NCBI GenBank assembly: GCA_903927495.1
Contig: CAIYNH010000959.1
Span: forward strand, 1 to 9,802
From: an uncultured beta proteobacterium
Lineage (GTDB): Bacteria > Pseudomonadota > Gammaproteobacteria > Burkholderiales > Burkholderiaceae_C
DNA length: 9,802 nucleotides
Direction: 5' to 3'
Shown: positions 1 through 5,798 of the stretch, piece by piece
How positions within the stretch are numbered: position 1 is the first letter of the stretch
Layout: the number at the start of each line of letters is the position of its first letter
Notes under the pieces: generated by a model
Database searches by the model: none
What the model saw: the letters and a program-made list of their open reading frames with translations, nothing else
Told to the model about the DNA's origin: nothing
Program-made: the position numbers and the translations under genes

Positions 1-29
1 CCCGGGTCCGATTCCCGGAATGGGCACCA
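1..29 (+). tRNA. 3' end of a tRNA gene (identity undetermined)
   Basis: The window opens inside a tRNA gene. The T stem CCGGG/CCCGG (2-6 and 14-18) encloses the 7-nt loop TCCGATT. It is followed by seven acceptor bases (AATGGGC, 19-25), an A discriminator and an encoded CCA (27-29). The 5' acceptor strand would therefore read GCCCATT. The anticodon lies outside the window, so the isoacceptor cannot be named. An integrase stub begins 184 nt downstream, so this tRNA 3' end is the likely attachment site of the former element. No second copy of this 3' end was found in the window, so the distal att site is lost or outside. Confidence 0.85.
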
Positions 30-61
30 ATTAACGGTCTTACACCGTATCAGTTAGTCTC

Positions 62-95
62 AAAACCCGCACGTTCCCCAGCGTAGCGGGTTTTT
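62..95 (+). terminator. Rho-independent terminator of the upstream tRNA
   Basis: The arms AAAACCCGC (62-70) and GCGGGTTTT (86-94) pair perfectly around a 15-nt loop. A T-rich tract follows immediately. The position 33 nt after the encoded CCA fits termination of the tRNA transcript. Confidence 0.8.
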
Positions 96-141
96 CTTTG
101 CCTTATTGGGTTTCAGACAGTATCATGACATACCGACACAA

Positions 142-302
142 TGACGGTACTTGTGACGGTATAGACTGATACCGCAAAACCAAGATACCGTCAAACCGCA
201 CAAAGGTTAGCTATGGCACTGAACGACACCTTCATTAGGAACAGCACCAAGGACAGCGGCAAATATGCCGATGGTGACGGTATGTATTTGCTGGTGACGG
301 TA
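142..302. repeat. Five copies of TGACGGTA around the integrase start
   Basis: The octamer TGACGGTA occurs at 142-149, 154-161, 275-282 and 295-302, and inverted (TACCGTCA) at 186-193. Partial versions lie at about 130 and 169. Three exact copies precede the integrase start and two are inside its first 30 codons. Clusters of short repeats between a tRNA att site and an integrase gene are typical of arm-type integrase or excisionase binding sites. That role is inferred here. The two copies inside the gene may partly reflect codons for the conserved stretch around DGDGMYLLVTVSG. Confidence 0.6.
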
Positions 303-497
303 TCTGGCAAGTATTGGCGCATGGATTACCGATTTGCAAACAAGCGAAAAACGCTGGCGCTGGGTGTCTATCCGGCCATAACACTTGCTGATGCCCGGCA
401 GCGGCGTGATGCAGCACGCAAACAGCTCGCACACGGGGTCGACCCCGGCGCGGCCAAACAGGAAGCCAAACAAGCTCAGGTAAAGACAGTGCAGTAG
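213..497 (+). pseudogene. Tyrosine integrase, N-terminal arm-binding stub
   Basis: The 94-residue product matches the N-terminal arm DNA-binding domain (DUF4102 type) of P4-like tyrosine integrases. Recognisable stretches are the DGDGMYLLVTVSGKYWRMDY strand pair, then KTLALGVYPAITLADAR and the helix with DPGAAKQEAK. Full-length relatives are about 400 residues and carry the core-binding and catalytic R...HxxR...Y domains. None of these follows, and the frame stops at 495-497. The DNA beyond the stop belongs to a minus-strand gene that is also broken there, so a deletion or rearrangement joined the two. The location just after a tRNA 3' end is the expected place for such an integrase. The protein cannot catalyse recombination, but a DNA-binding fragment might still be made. 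Confidence 0.85.
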
Positions 498-1422
498 CTC
501 TGTAATGTTTGTGCGCTGCCAGGATTTCAGGTGTGGATTTAAGGGGCGATTCGTCAGGGTAGCTGCTTGCAGCCACACCCTCTGCAACTGAGTTGGCTGC
601 GAATATGGCCTGATGCGCCTCTATTGGCATATCGAAAGGTACTCCGTGGTAAGTGCCAGGCTGCACAAACGCATCAACCATCAGATGGTATGCGATACCA
701 GCGCTCGCACCTTTGCCTGCGGCACTCAAAATGCTGACCGACTGGCGAGCAAGACCTTCCCAGAGTGGATCGTGCTCAGCCGGTAAGTTATTGTGGGTAC
801 AAATCACAATACGTGTCAATAACATCACTGCCGTTTCAAGCAGCGACCCAATCAATATCGAGTGGGTCATAGGCGACCGATGCGCACCAATACCCATCAA
901 TGGAATGTCCATATCAGGTACACCGCCATTTCCATCAACTCCGCCCGACGCAGCAACCGACGAAAGCACAAGCACCAGCAATTTCGGCCCAGCCTCGCCA
1001 GGGTTGGCTATAAGTTCGCTGGCCAAGATTGAGAGGCTCTTTGCACCGTTCGACATTGCTGTTGAAGTGACACCTGAAGCGGTCCCAACCTGGCTGCCAA
1101 GGTGCTCGGTAAGTCTGTCAGCAGAATATGCTTGATACGCACCATTGAGCTCGTTTGCTGTGCCTTTTAGAAACTTCTCGACGAGCTGAACAACCCCTGT
1201 CGCCCGCCGTACCAGTGCTGAGCCTGCATCTGTGGCAAGGTAGCCTGCCAACCGTGCCATGTCTGCGCTGCTGGTATGGCGAATCGCATAGTTGAGCTCT
1301 TGCGCCATTCGCTCAAACCGTGTTGGCTGTAGTAGTAATGCCGCCGCGAACGGGTGGTACTGAATCAACGCCACCATGGCGCGTTGGTCAGCACGAATTT
1401 GTACGCTCCACTTTTCTGACAT
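235..1422 (-). pseudogene. Truncated putative membrane protein with HRxxxTHS motif, fused to antisense of the integrase stub
   Basis: The start at 1422 (MSEKWSVQ) is preferred over 1440 because a G-rich run lies 8 nt upstream of it. About 300 residues look genuine. There is an N-terminal helical region, a hydrophobic stretch near 136-150, then PDMDIPLMGIGAHRSPMTHS (D160, D162, H171, H177), a second hydrophobic stretch (179-197), GIAYHLMVD (H226, D230) and a further H250. The HR-THS pair followed by HxxxD recalls the histidine/aspartate signature of YdjM/DUF457-like membrane metal-dependent hydrolases, with one extra residue in the first motif. That link is by pattern only. Below about 500 the frame runs for some 85-90 codons through the complement of the integrase stub, giving a Pro/Arg/Cys-rich tail unlike the rest, so the native C-terminus is lost. 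Function unknown. Confidence 0.6.
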
Positions 1423-1440
1423 CGTTAAATTCCCCCCCAT

Positions 1441-2069
1441 TTATGGCCGTGCAGTGACAGTGCATGTTGAAGTCTGCCCGAATAGTAGACGTTTTTCCCA
1501 TAGGATTTTTGCTGCAAAAAATAGAAAATCTCCGACTAACAACGTCAGATTCGAGGGCACGGGTCCTATCTATAGTGTGAATTAAAGACGGGGTATGGTT
1601 GCTTTGGCTTTTTACTTTTGCCCCGTAGGGGACCCTTAGCTAGTGCTAGTGATGAGGTAAAGAAAATCAATTCAAATTGATATGTTTGTCTGCAAATATC
1701 AACTCACCTGTACTCGGCACGAATGCTTTAGCGCTGCGGTGCATCGCGTGTAGACATCACTAGCGCATGGCCACGTACATCCTCGCGCTCCGGGGCACAG
1801 GAAGACGGTTTAACAGCGCCATCAGCATGGTGTGCCAAGGTAAGGTGGGGTGACAGGGAAATGTGTTCACGGGTAGCGTAAGCCCGTCAATGACAGTTTG
1901 AGTTGATCATGTGATGCAGTTGTGCACGAGCCAGATCGCCAATAGACAAACGCTGAGTGCACCCCCAGCCCAAAAGCTCAAGCCCCCGCGAAGTCTGGTG
2001 AGACGAAGTAAAGCCTTGAACGCGCAGAACCTAGCCCTCAGATAAACTCAGCAGCATTCAAGGAGTGGT
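1441..2069. other. 629-bp stretch with no convincing gene
   Basis: Only short frames without convincing ribosome sites were seen, for example 1767-1853 and 1914-2045 on the plus strand. Small symmetrical elements are present: a palindrome ATCAATT-ca-AATTGAT (1666-1681), the direct repeat CTAGTG next to TAGC near 1640-1652, an inverted pair ACGGG/CCCGT (1869-1873 and 1883-1887) and ACGGGG/CCCCGT (1589-1594 and 1621-1626). None is clearly a promoter or terminator. The stretch separates a minus-strand gene from a plus-strand one, so promoters for both are expected here, but no good -35/-10 pair stood out. Confidence 0.5.
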
Positions 2070-2840
2070 ATGGAGACTGGACCCGACACACTGACGGACG
2101 AGCAGATAGCGTGGAAAGCGAGAGGGCTCGCGCTCTTGGAGAGCGGGGACTTGGAGGGCTTCTTGGCGATGCCGGAAGCCCCATTCGACCCGCCTTCCTG
2201 GGAGGAACTGGGCCGACCGGACCTGATGGGAAGCCCGCAACGTATTACCACGGATCACGGGATGACATATCATTTTTCGCCCGCCAGCATGGCCGTCAAA
2301 AAGACGCGGGCTGGCTTGGACGGGGAGTTTACCTAACCACCGACCCCGACCTTGCACATGACTACGCGCGAGTCAAGCCACGCGCGGACGGGACAGATAC
2401 AGGGTACGCCGACCAGAATGTGATGCCGCTATACGCAGCGGTAAAGAACCCATACTTTGCCGACCTCAAACTCAAGCGCACGCTCAGCAGGTACAGCCCA
2501 CAAGAGATCGCGGCGTTCACCAAGCTGCTAAAGAGCAAAGGGTACGACGGGGTGGTGCTCAACCTGGATCACGGGCTGCAAGAGCTCGTGGCGTTTGAGC
2601 CAGGAGACGTAAAGTCAGCTGTCGGGAACAACGGTGAGTTCAACGGTAACGACCCTCGGGTCAACCGCAGCGCCGAGTCCACAGACCCTACCCGCAACAA
2701 CGCCAAGAACTACAACGCTCAGGACATCCGGGACCACATTGAGAAAGTCCTGGGCAAGTCCGTCAAGCTGGCGTGGGCTACGTTCACACACGCTGGGCAG
2801 TTTGACCGGGCGCAGGCCGGTGACTTTATCCGGCTATTCG
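2070..2840 (+). pseudogene. Phage-type ADP-ribosyltransferase-like (polyvalent protein) gene, frameshifted and truncated
   Basis: The start at 2070 has AAGGAG four bases upstream. The first frame gives about 50 plausible residues (METGPDTLTDEQIAWKARG onward). The homologous sequence then continues in the -1 frame from roughly 2205-2230: DGKPATYYHGS (from about 2228), GRGVYLTTDPDLAHDYA, GYDGVVLN, LVAFEPGDVKSAVGNNGEF and NDPRVNRSAE. This order (YHG, a GVYLT strand, a late FEP-xx-KSAxGNxGxF end) is the hallmark of ART-like domains found in phage MuF and large polyvalent proteins. The next part (AQDIRDHIEKVLGKSVKL, then HAGQFDRAQAGDFIRL) also resembles linker regions of such proteins. It stops abruptly near 2840, and the open frame to 3295 is only the complement of two small minus-strand genes. 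One lost base would explain the frame change. No heptameric slippery site was seen, so decay is more likely than programmed shifting. The gene is probably a prophage remnant and not functional. Confidence 0.72.
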
Positions 2841-2862
2841 TGGCGTTCGTTAAGCGCTTGAG

Positions 2863-3105
2863 CTACCAGTCGCAGTTTTCGCATAGTTTGTCGGACCGTA
2901 TGAGCTCTCCCCCACACCGGTGGCAGGAGTCCTTGACGATAACAGCCGGGGCGGACCATTTCTTGATGGCCCTCACCTCTACCGTTTCAAAACTAGCATC
3001 TTTGTCGGACTCCATTTCCCACTGCGTTCCGTCTGGCGGATTGTTCTTGTGCATGAACTCCATGCCCGCCCTCCAGTGGTCGAATACAAATACTCGGTAC
3101 CACAT
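2863..3105 (-). CDS. Small protein with C-terminal four-cysteine zinc ribbon, function unknown
   Basis: The product has 80 residues. Its C-terminus carries CHRC (C61, C64) and CENC (C75, C78), a CxxC-x10-CxxC arrangement expected to bind one zinc ion. The N-terminal half (MWYRVFVFDHWRAGMEFM) is aromatic and has no recognised domain. The start is supported by GAGGTGA lying three bases before the ATG, an excellent Shine-Dalgarno match. The TGA of that sequence is the stop codon of a 23-codon reading frame immediately upstream in the same frame, so the two are probably translationally coupled or are one gene split by a nonsense change. Its end lies about 25 nt from the broken end of the ART-like gene on the other strand. 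Not recognised as a named family. Confidence 0.6.
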   Translation of the reverse strand: MWYRVFVFDHWRAGMEFMHKNNPPDGTQWEMESDKDASFETVEVRAIKKWSAPAVIVKDSCHRCGGELIRSDKLCENCDW

Positions 3106-3108
3106 CTT

Positions 3109-3180
3109 TCACCTCGACGTCCTGAATGATGTCTTGCACTGCGGGCAATGCATTGGGGTCAGATCAGTGATGTCCGCCAT
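3109..3180 (-). CDS. 23-residue CPxC micro-ORF upstream of the zinc-ribbon gene
   Basis: The 23-codon frame begins MADITDLTPM and contains HCPQC, a CxxC knuckle. It has a near-perfect Shine-Dalgarno sequence, AAGGAGG, six bases before the ATG. It ends in TGA (3109-3111), which is part of the GAGGTGA ribosome site of the next gene, and only one codon (AAG) separates stop and start in the same frame. Two readings are possible: a leader peptide or mini zinc protein coupled to the 80-residue protein, or the true N-terminus of a 104-105-residue protein with two knuckles broken by a CGA-to-TGA change. The very strong start site favours real translation. Confidence 0.55.
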   Translation of the reverse strand: MADITDLTPMHCPQCKTSFRTSR

Positions 3181-3184
3181 GTCA

Positions 3185-3205
3185 GGCCTCCTTGGTTATG
3201 AGGCC
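3185..3205 (-). promoter_or_regulatory. Hairpin overlapping the Shine-Dalgarno sequence of the micro-ORF
   Basis: Read on the minus strand, GGCCTC (3205-3200) can pair with GAGGCC (3190-3185) around a 9-nt loop, ATAACCAAG. The GAGG part of the AAGGAGG ribosome site lies in the 3' arm. Folding of this stem would hide the site, so it could modulate translation of both small cysteine proteins. This is inference from base pairing only. Confidence 0.4.
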
Positions 3206-3344
3206 AGCATATTACTCCTGCCCAAACCTGCCATTGCCAGCCAGAAAAACAGTCAAAGCATGTTGCTCCGCAAAGATGGTAGTCAGAGCGCCTGAGCGCC
3301 TGAGCGCTGATATGCCCGATGCGCCGTCAGCGTTGTCGAGCAGC

Positions 3345-3396
3345 GTGGTCATGCAGGCCTGGCAGTCGTTCCTTGGTGCCAGCCCCGCATCACCAC
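3345..3396. repeat. Covarying hairpin H1
   Basis: Arms 3345-3364 and 3377-3396 pair at 17 of 20 positions. Mismatches are at stem positions 6 (C opposite C), 11 and 14. The 12-nt loop is GTCGTTCCTTGG. The outer part is GTGGT-C-ATGC opposite GCAT-C-ACCAC and the inner part is CTGGCA opposite TGCCAG. It is preceded by GAGCAGC and followed by TTGTCAG. Confidence 0.75.
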
Positions 3397-3446
3397 TTGT
3401 CAGCCTGCGACCACCCCTGAGATGCCGTTAGCTTCGTTGGGCAGCC

Positions 3447-3492
3447 TGGTATTGCCGTCTGGCAGCAAAGTCCCTGCCAGCCAGCAAAACCA
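3447..3492. repeat. Covarying hairpin H4
   Basis: Arms 3447-3465 and 3474-3492 pair at 16 of 19 positions around an 8-nt loop (CAAAGTCC). The outer helix TGGT-A-TTGC opposite GCAA-A-ACCA has its mismatch at the same place as the other copies, and the base pair after it is flipped (T-A instead of A-T). The terminal helix CTGGCAG/CTGCCAG is perfect. The following CTTGGCG resembles the 3' flank of the other copies. Confidence 0.7.
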
Positions 3493-3613
3493 CTTGGCGC
3501 GAGATCGCACACCGTCCGCGTCATGAGGCTGTTCATAGCCAGTGCTTCGCAAGTGTTAGTCAGAGCGCTGGAGCGCTGATATGGCCGATACGCCGTCAGC
3601 TGTCTCCAGCAGC

Positions 3614-3669
3614 GTGACCATGTGGCCCTTTTTAAGTCGTGCCTTTGTTAAAAAGAGCCACATCGTCAC
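3614..3669. repeat. Covarying hairpin H2
   Basis: Arms 3614-3635 and 3648-3669 pair at 20 of 22 positions, with mismatches only at stem positions 6 (C opposite C) and 14. The 12-nt loop is GTCGTGCCTTTG. The outer helix is GTGAC-C-ATGTGGC, where two pairs (positions 4 and 5) differ from H1 and H3 on both arms. The inner helix is C-TTTTT-AA opposite TT-AAAAA-G, entirely different from H1 yet fully paired. It is preceded by CAGCAGC and followed by TTTCGCCAG. Confidence 0.8.
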
Positions 3670-3787
3670 TTTCGCCAGATTTACGGTCTGGTTTTGACGG
3701 TCAGTGGCAAAGACGGAGTACCGCCATTGCCAAGTCATTGGGCTACGGCTCGCTGCGCATCGTGCTGGCGGCGAGGTAGCCAGCAGC

Positions 3788-3841
3788 GTGGTCATGTGCC
3801 CCTACAAGTCGCTGCGCTTGGTTTCCGGGGCACATCACCAC
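3788..3841. repeat. Covarying hairpin H3
   Basis: GTGGTCATGTGCCCC (3788-3802) pairs with 3827-3841 at 14 of 15 positions, the single mismatch again being C opposite C at position 6. After three unpaired positions, AA/TT closes a 14-nt loop, GTCGCTGCGCTTGG, which starts and ends like the H1 and H2 loops. It is preceded by CAGCAGC and followed by TTTCGCCAG, identical to the H2 flanks. A degenerate related hairpin follows at 3861-3899. Confidence 0.8.
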
Positions 3842-4290
3842 TTTCGCCAGTTCAACGGCCGGTATGGCAGTCATGCGGTAAAGGCTTGCCGCCATTACCT
3901 GACCCCCGGCAGTCATTGCCAGTGCTGCGCAAGATGGCAGCATGAGCGCCGTGGCGCTGGGTGTTGGTCTCGGCTCGCTGGCGCATCGTGCTGGCATCCC
4001 AGTTCGACCGTCTGTGCGTGATCTACAGCTCCAGCAAAGTTACATAAAAAGGCACTGTAGTTACTGTCCATCAGTCGTTCGTGCCTCACTTGGTGCCAGC
4101 CAGCGCTTCGCGCCCTTCGGGTAAATATAGCACTTTTTATGCAAAATTGCCTACGCTGGTCCGGGCTTGTCAGCCGTCGGCGCTCCTCGGTCTGTTCCAG
4201 CCCTACGCGCCGCCGCCTGCCGCCCTTGTGTTGTGCTGGCACCTAGTCAGTTAGTCAGTTGCTGCGCAAGTGGTTTCAGTCAGCGGCTTC

Positions 4291-4450
4291 GCCGTGCATC
4301 TTGTGCCTGCCCCGCCCACCCACTGGCCTCGCCTGCTTCGCGGCATCGGCGCGCGGCTGCCCGTCCGCCCCCACGGGGCTCCCTGCAGTGCCGCGCTTAG
4401 TGCACTTAGCCAGTCAGGCGCTTCGCGCCTGACCAATACATCATTGGCTA
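4291..4450. repeat. GC-rich tail of the repeat region with a strong palindrome
   Basis: GTCAGGCGC-TTC-GCGCCTGAC (4413-4433) is a perfect 9-bp stem with a 3-nt loop. It is framed by AGCCA (4408-4412) and TGGCT (4445-4449), which can pair around it. Similar TTCG-centred stems, such as GGCTTCGCC, occur at 4284-4292, and a related CGCTTCGCG element lies near 4103-4111. The rest is C-rich with no credible gene. There is no T-run after the palindrome, so it does not look like a standard terminator. Confidence 0.55.
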
Positions 4451-4460
4451 GCACATGTTG

Positions 4461-4484
4461 AAGTGGTGGGTAAAGTGGTGGGTA
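4461..4484. repeat. Tandem 12-bp direct repeat next to tRNA-Pro
   Basis: AAGTGGTGGGTA occurs twice, head to tail (4461-4472 and 4473-4484). It lies about 70 bp from the 3' end of tRNA-Pro, between the repeat array and the tRNA terminator. It may be a remnant of an integrated element's end or a protein-binding site; nothing decides this. Confidence 0.6.
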
Positions 4485-4508
4485 AATTAAACAGTGATCA
4501 CCACAAAG

Positions 4509-4541
4509 AAAAATGGGCTAGCAGTCAAGAACTGCTAACCC
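4509..4541 (-). terminator. Rho-independent terminator of tRNA-Pro
   Basis: On the minus strand an 11-bp stem, GGGTTAGCAGT (4541-4531) with ACTGCTAGCCC (4525-4515), contains one G-T pair and a 5-nt loop. It is followed by ATTTTTC. It begins about 10 nt after the tRNA CCA end. Confidence 0.88.
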
Positions 4542-4551
4542 GTTGATTTAT

Positions 4552-4628
<77 letters not shown>

Positions 4629-4662
4629 ACTGTCAATTTATTGTGTTTATTCGTCAGGATTT

Positions 4663-5646
4663 TCAGGACTGACGCACGAGCAACTGAGAGGCTAATTGTA
4701 TCAAACAGTCGGTATATGGGTTGTTCGGGAGTAGCTTGGCTGCAGCCATGGCGCGCTGCGCTTCCTGCGCTGCGGCCTGTCTGGCGACATCCAGCGCCCC
4801 GGTTGTTTTGACAATACTGACCACCTGCTCGATCATGGCCACATTGCCGGTTTCAATGGCTATCCTGATCTGCTCACACTCGCGCTCGCTGCCGCGCTGC
4901 ATGGCCGCAATCAGTGGCAGCGTGGTTTTACCTTCACGCAAGTCGTCGCCCAGGTTTTTGCCCATCACGGTGGCATCACCGGTGTAATCCAGCACGTCGT
5001 CGATGACTTGGAACGCGGTTCCCAGGGCTTGCCCGTAATCGGCGCAAGCTTCTTCCAGCTCCGAATTCACCCCGGCCAGAATGGCCCCGACCCGGGAGCT
5101 CGCCTCAAATAGTTTGGCAGTTTTGGAGCGAATCACCTGCAAGTAACCGGCCTCGTCCAGGGCTGCGTTGTGCATGTTCATCAACTGCATGACTTCGCCT
5201 TCGGCAATGATGTTGGTGGCATCAGCCAGCACTTCCATGATGCGCATACTTTGCGCATCAACCATCATTTGAAACGCCCGCGAGTACAGGAAGTCACCGA
5301 CCAGCACGCTCGCCGGATTGCCGAAAGTCTCGTTGGCTGTGGCATTGCCACGCCGCAGCGAGGAGTCGTCCACCACATCATCGTGTAGCAATGTAGCCGT
5401 ATGAATAAATTCGACGACGGCCGCGAGATTGAAGCGCTGCGTACCTTTGAAATCCAGCGCCCCGCAAATGAGTAGCAGCAAGGCCGGGCGCAATCGTTTG
5501 CCCCCAGCAGCAATGATGTAGCGTGACACTTGGCCAACCAAGGGGACACCAGAGTCCAGTCGTTGCGCAATGACTTGGTCAACCTCCCGCATGTCCTGCG
5601 CGATGATGGACATGGGGTTTTGTTGGCTGTGGGTGGTGGCTTGCAA
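4663..5646 (-). CDS. ispB: Polyprenyl (octaprenyl-type) diphosphate synthase
   Basis: IspB adds isopentenyl diphosphate units to farnesyl diphosphate to make the long side chain of ubiquinone, in the cytoplasm. The 327-residue protein has all trans-prenyltransferase landmarks: GGKRLRP (48-54), the first aspartate-rich motif HDDVVDD (D89, D90, D93), RRG (98-100) and the second aspartate-rich motif FQVIDDVLD (D216, D217, D220), followed by [12 protein letters not shown]. Residues just before the first motif are small (A84, T85), which in this family allows a long product, so an octaprenyl-type synthase is likely. The chosen start is TTG at 5646, about 20 nt after the predicted transcription start. 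An ATG at 5613 (MSIIAQDM) is an alternative, and neither has a strong ribosome site. It is separated from miaB by 152 nt containing its own promoter, and tRNA-Pro follows. Confidence 0.93.
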   Translation of the reverse strand: MQATTHSQQNPMSIIAQDMREVDQVIAQRLDSGVPLVGQVSRYIIAAGGKRLRPALLLLICGALDFKGTQRFNLAAVVEFIHTATLLHDDVVDDSSLRRGNATANETFGNPASVLVGDFLYSRAFQMMVDAQSMRIMEVLADATNIIAEGEVMQLMNMHNAALDEAGYLQVIRSKTAKLFEASSRVGAILAGVNSELEEACADYGQALGTAFQVIDDVLDYTGDATVMGKNLGDDLREGKTTLPLIAAMQRGSERECEQIRIAIETGNVAMIEQVVSIVKTTGALDVARQAAAQEAQRAMAAAKLLPNNPYTDCLIQLASQLLVRQS

Positions 5647-5665
5647 GACTGTTGGCTCAATTAGT

Positions 5666-5678
5666 TGCGCGAATTATA
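5666..5678 (-). promoter_or_regulatory. Promoter (-10 box) of ispB
   Basis: A perfect TATAAT on the minus strand (5678-5673) lies 26 nt upstream of the TTG start. This places transcription start near 5666 and leaves a leader of about 20 nt. No good -35 hexamer is found at 16-18 nt spacing, so it may depend on an activator or be weak. Confidence 0.55.
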
Positions 5679-5708
5679 GAAAGCTCTACGCTCTGGTGAT
5701 CTGAAGCC

Positions 5709-5785
5709 ATGTAAATAGTTATTACTTCTGAGTAATAGTAGCCTCAAATGCCCGTAGACAGAGCACTAAGCACTACCATTTACAT
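5709..5785. repeat. Small inverted repeats between ispB and miaB
   Basis: TATTACT (5720-5726) and AGTAATA (5731-5737) form a 7-bp stem with a 4-nt loop. An outer pair, ATGTAAAT (5709-5716) and ATTTACAT (5778-5785), lies around it. There is no clear T-run, so termination of miaB here is only a possibility. Confidence 0.35.
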
Positions 5786-5798
5786 AGCATATCGACGG

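Larger units (their letters stand above)
3231..4290. repeat. Array of diverged composite repeats rich in hairpins, no convincing gene
   Basis: This stretch of about 1.1 kb has no credible coding frame but is built from recurring blocks. Block A, of the type GTGCTKCGCAAG followed by TGGTAGTCAGAGCGC-like sequence, occurs at about 3261-3290, 3541-3570, 3921-3950 and 4256-4285. Block B, a short AGCGCY/RGCGCT hairpin, follows block A at 3287-3307, 3563-3577 and 3945-3958; in the first two copies it leads into GCTGATATG...CGTCAGC (3305-3330 and 3575-3600). Block H, a long covarying hairpin, is listed separately (four copies). A 24-25-bp direct repeat differing by one inserted base lies at 3746-3769 and 3971-3995. 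A partial copy of the H1 loop and 3' arm lies at 4072-4101 with an 8-nt insertion. Spacing between units is irregular (about 280-380 bp). No transposase, reverse transcriptase, cas gene or integron integrase is present in the window. Confidence 0.7.

Noticed and set aside
1767..2045. Short plus-strand frames (28 and 43 codons) upstream of the ART-like gene
   Set aside because: No ribosome sites, no recognisable motifs, and lengths expected by chance.
2190..2240. Programmed -1 frameshift in the ART-like gene
   Set aside because: No X-XXY-YYZ slippery heptamer or following stem was found in the overlap, and the gene is truncated anyway.
3109..3111. TGA read as selenocysteine
   Set aside because: No stem-loop of the SECIS type is evident just after it, the position is not at a redox motif, and the TGA is part of a perfect ribosome site for the next gene.
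2840..3295. C-terminal half of the long plus-strand frame after the ART-like domain
   Set aside because: It is the complement of two minus-strand small genes with strong ribosome sites, and phage-protein homology ends at about 2840.
3556..3997. Minus-strand reading frames across the hairpins (LAKVTM..., LAKVVM...)
   Set aside because: Their resemblance to each other reflects the underlying DNA repeats. Changes preserve base pairing rather than residues, and no ribosome sites precede them.
3231..4290. Integron cassette array with attC sites
   Set aside because: attC sites need RYYYAAC and GTTRRRY cores at the ends of a 57-141-bp imperfect palindrome. One GTTGGGC occurs at about 3437, but no properly spaced partner exists and the hairpins do not carry these cores. 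No integron integrase is present.
3231..4290. CRISPR array
   Set aside because: The repeats are diverged, structured and irregularly spaced (280-380 bp), with no uniform repeat-spacer pattern and no cas genes.
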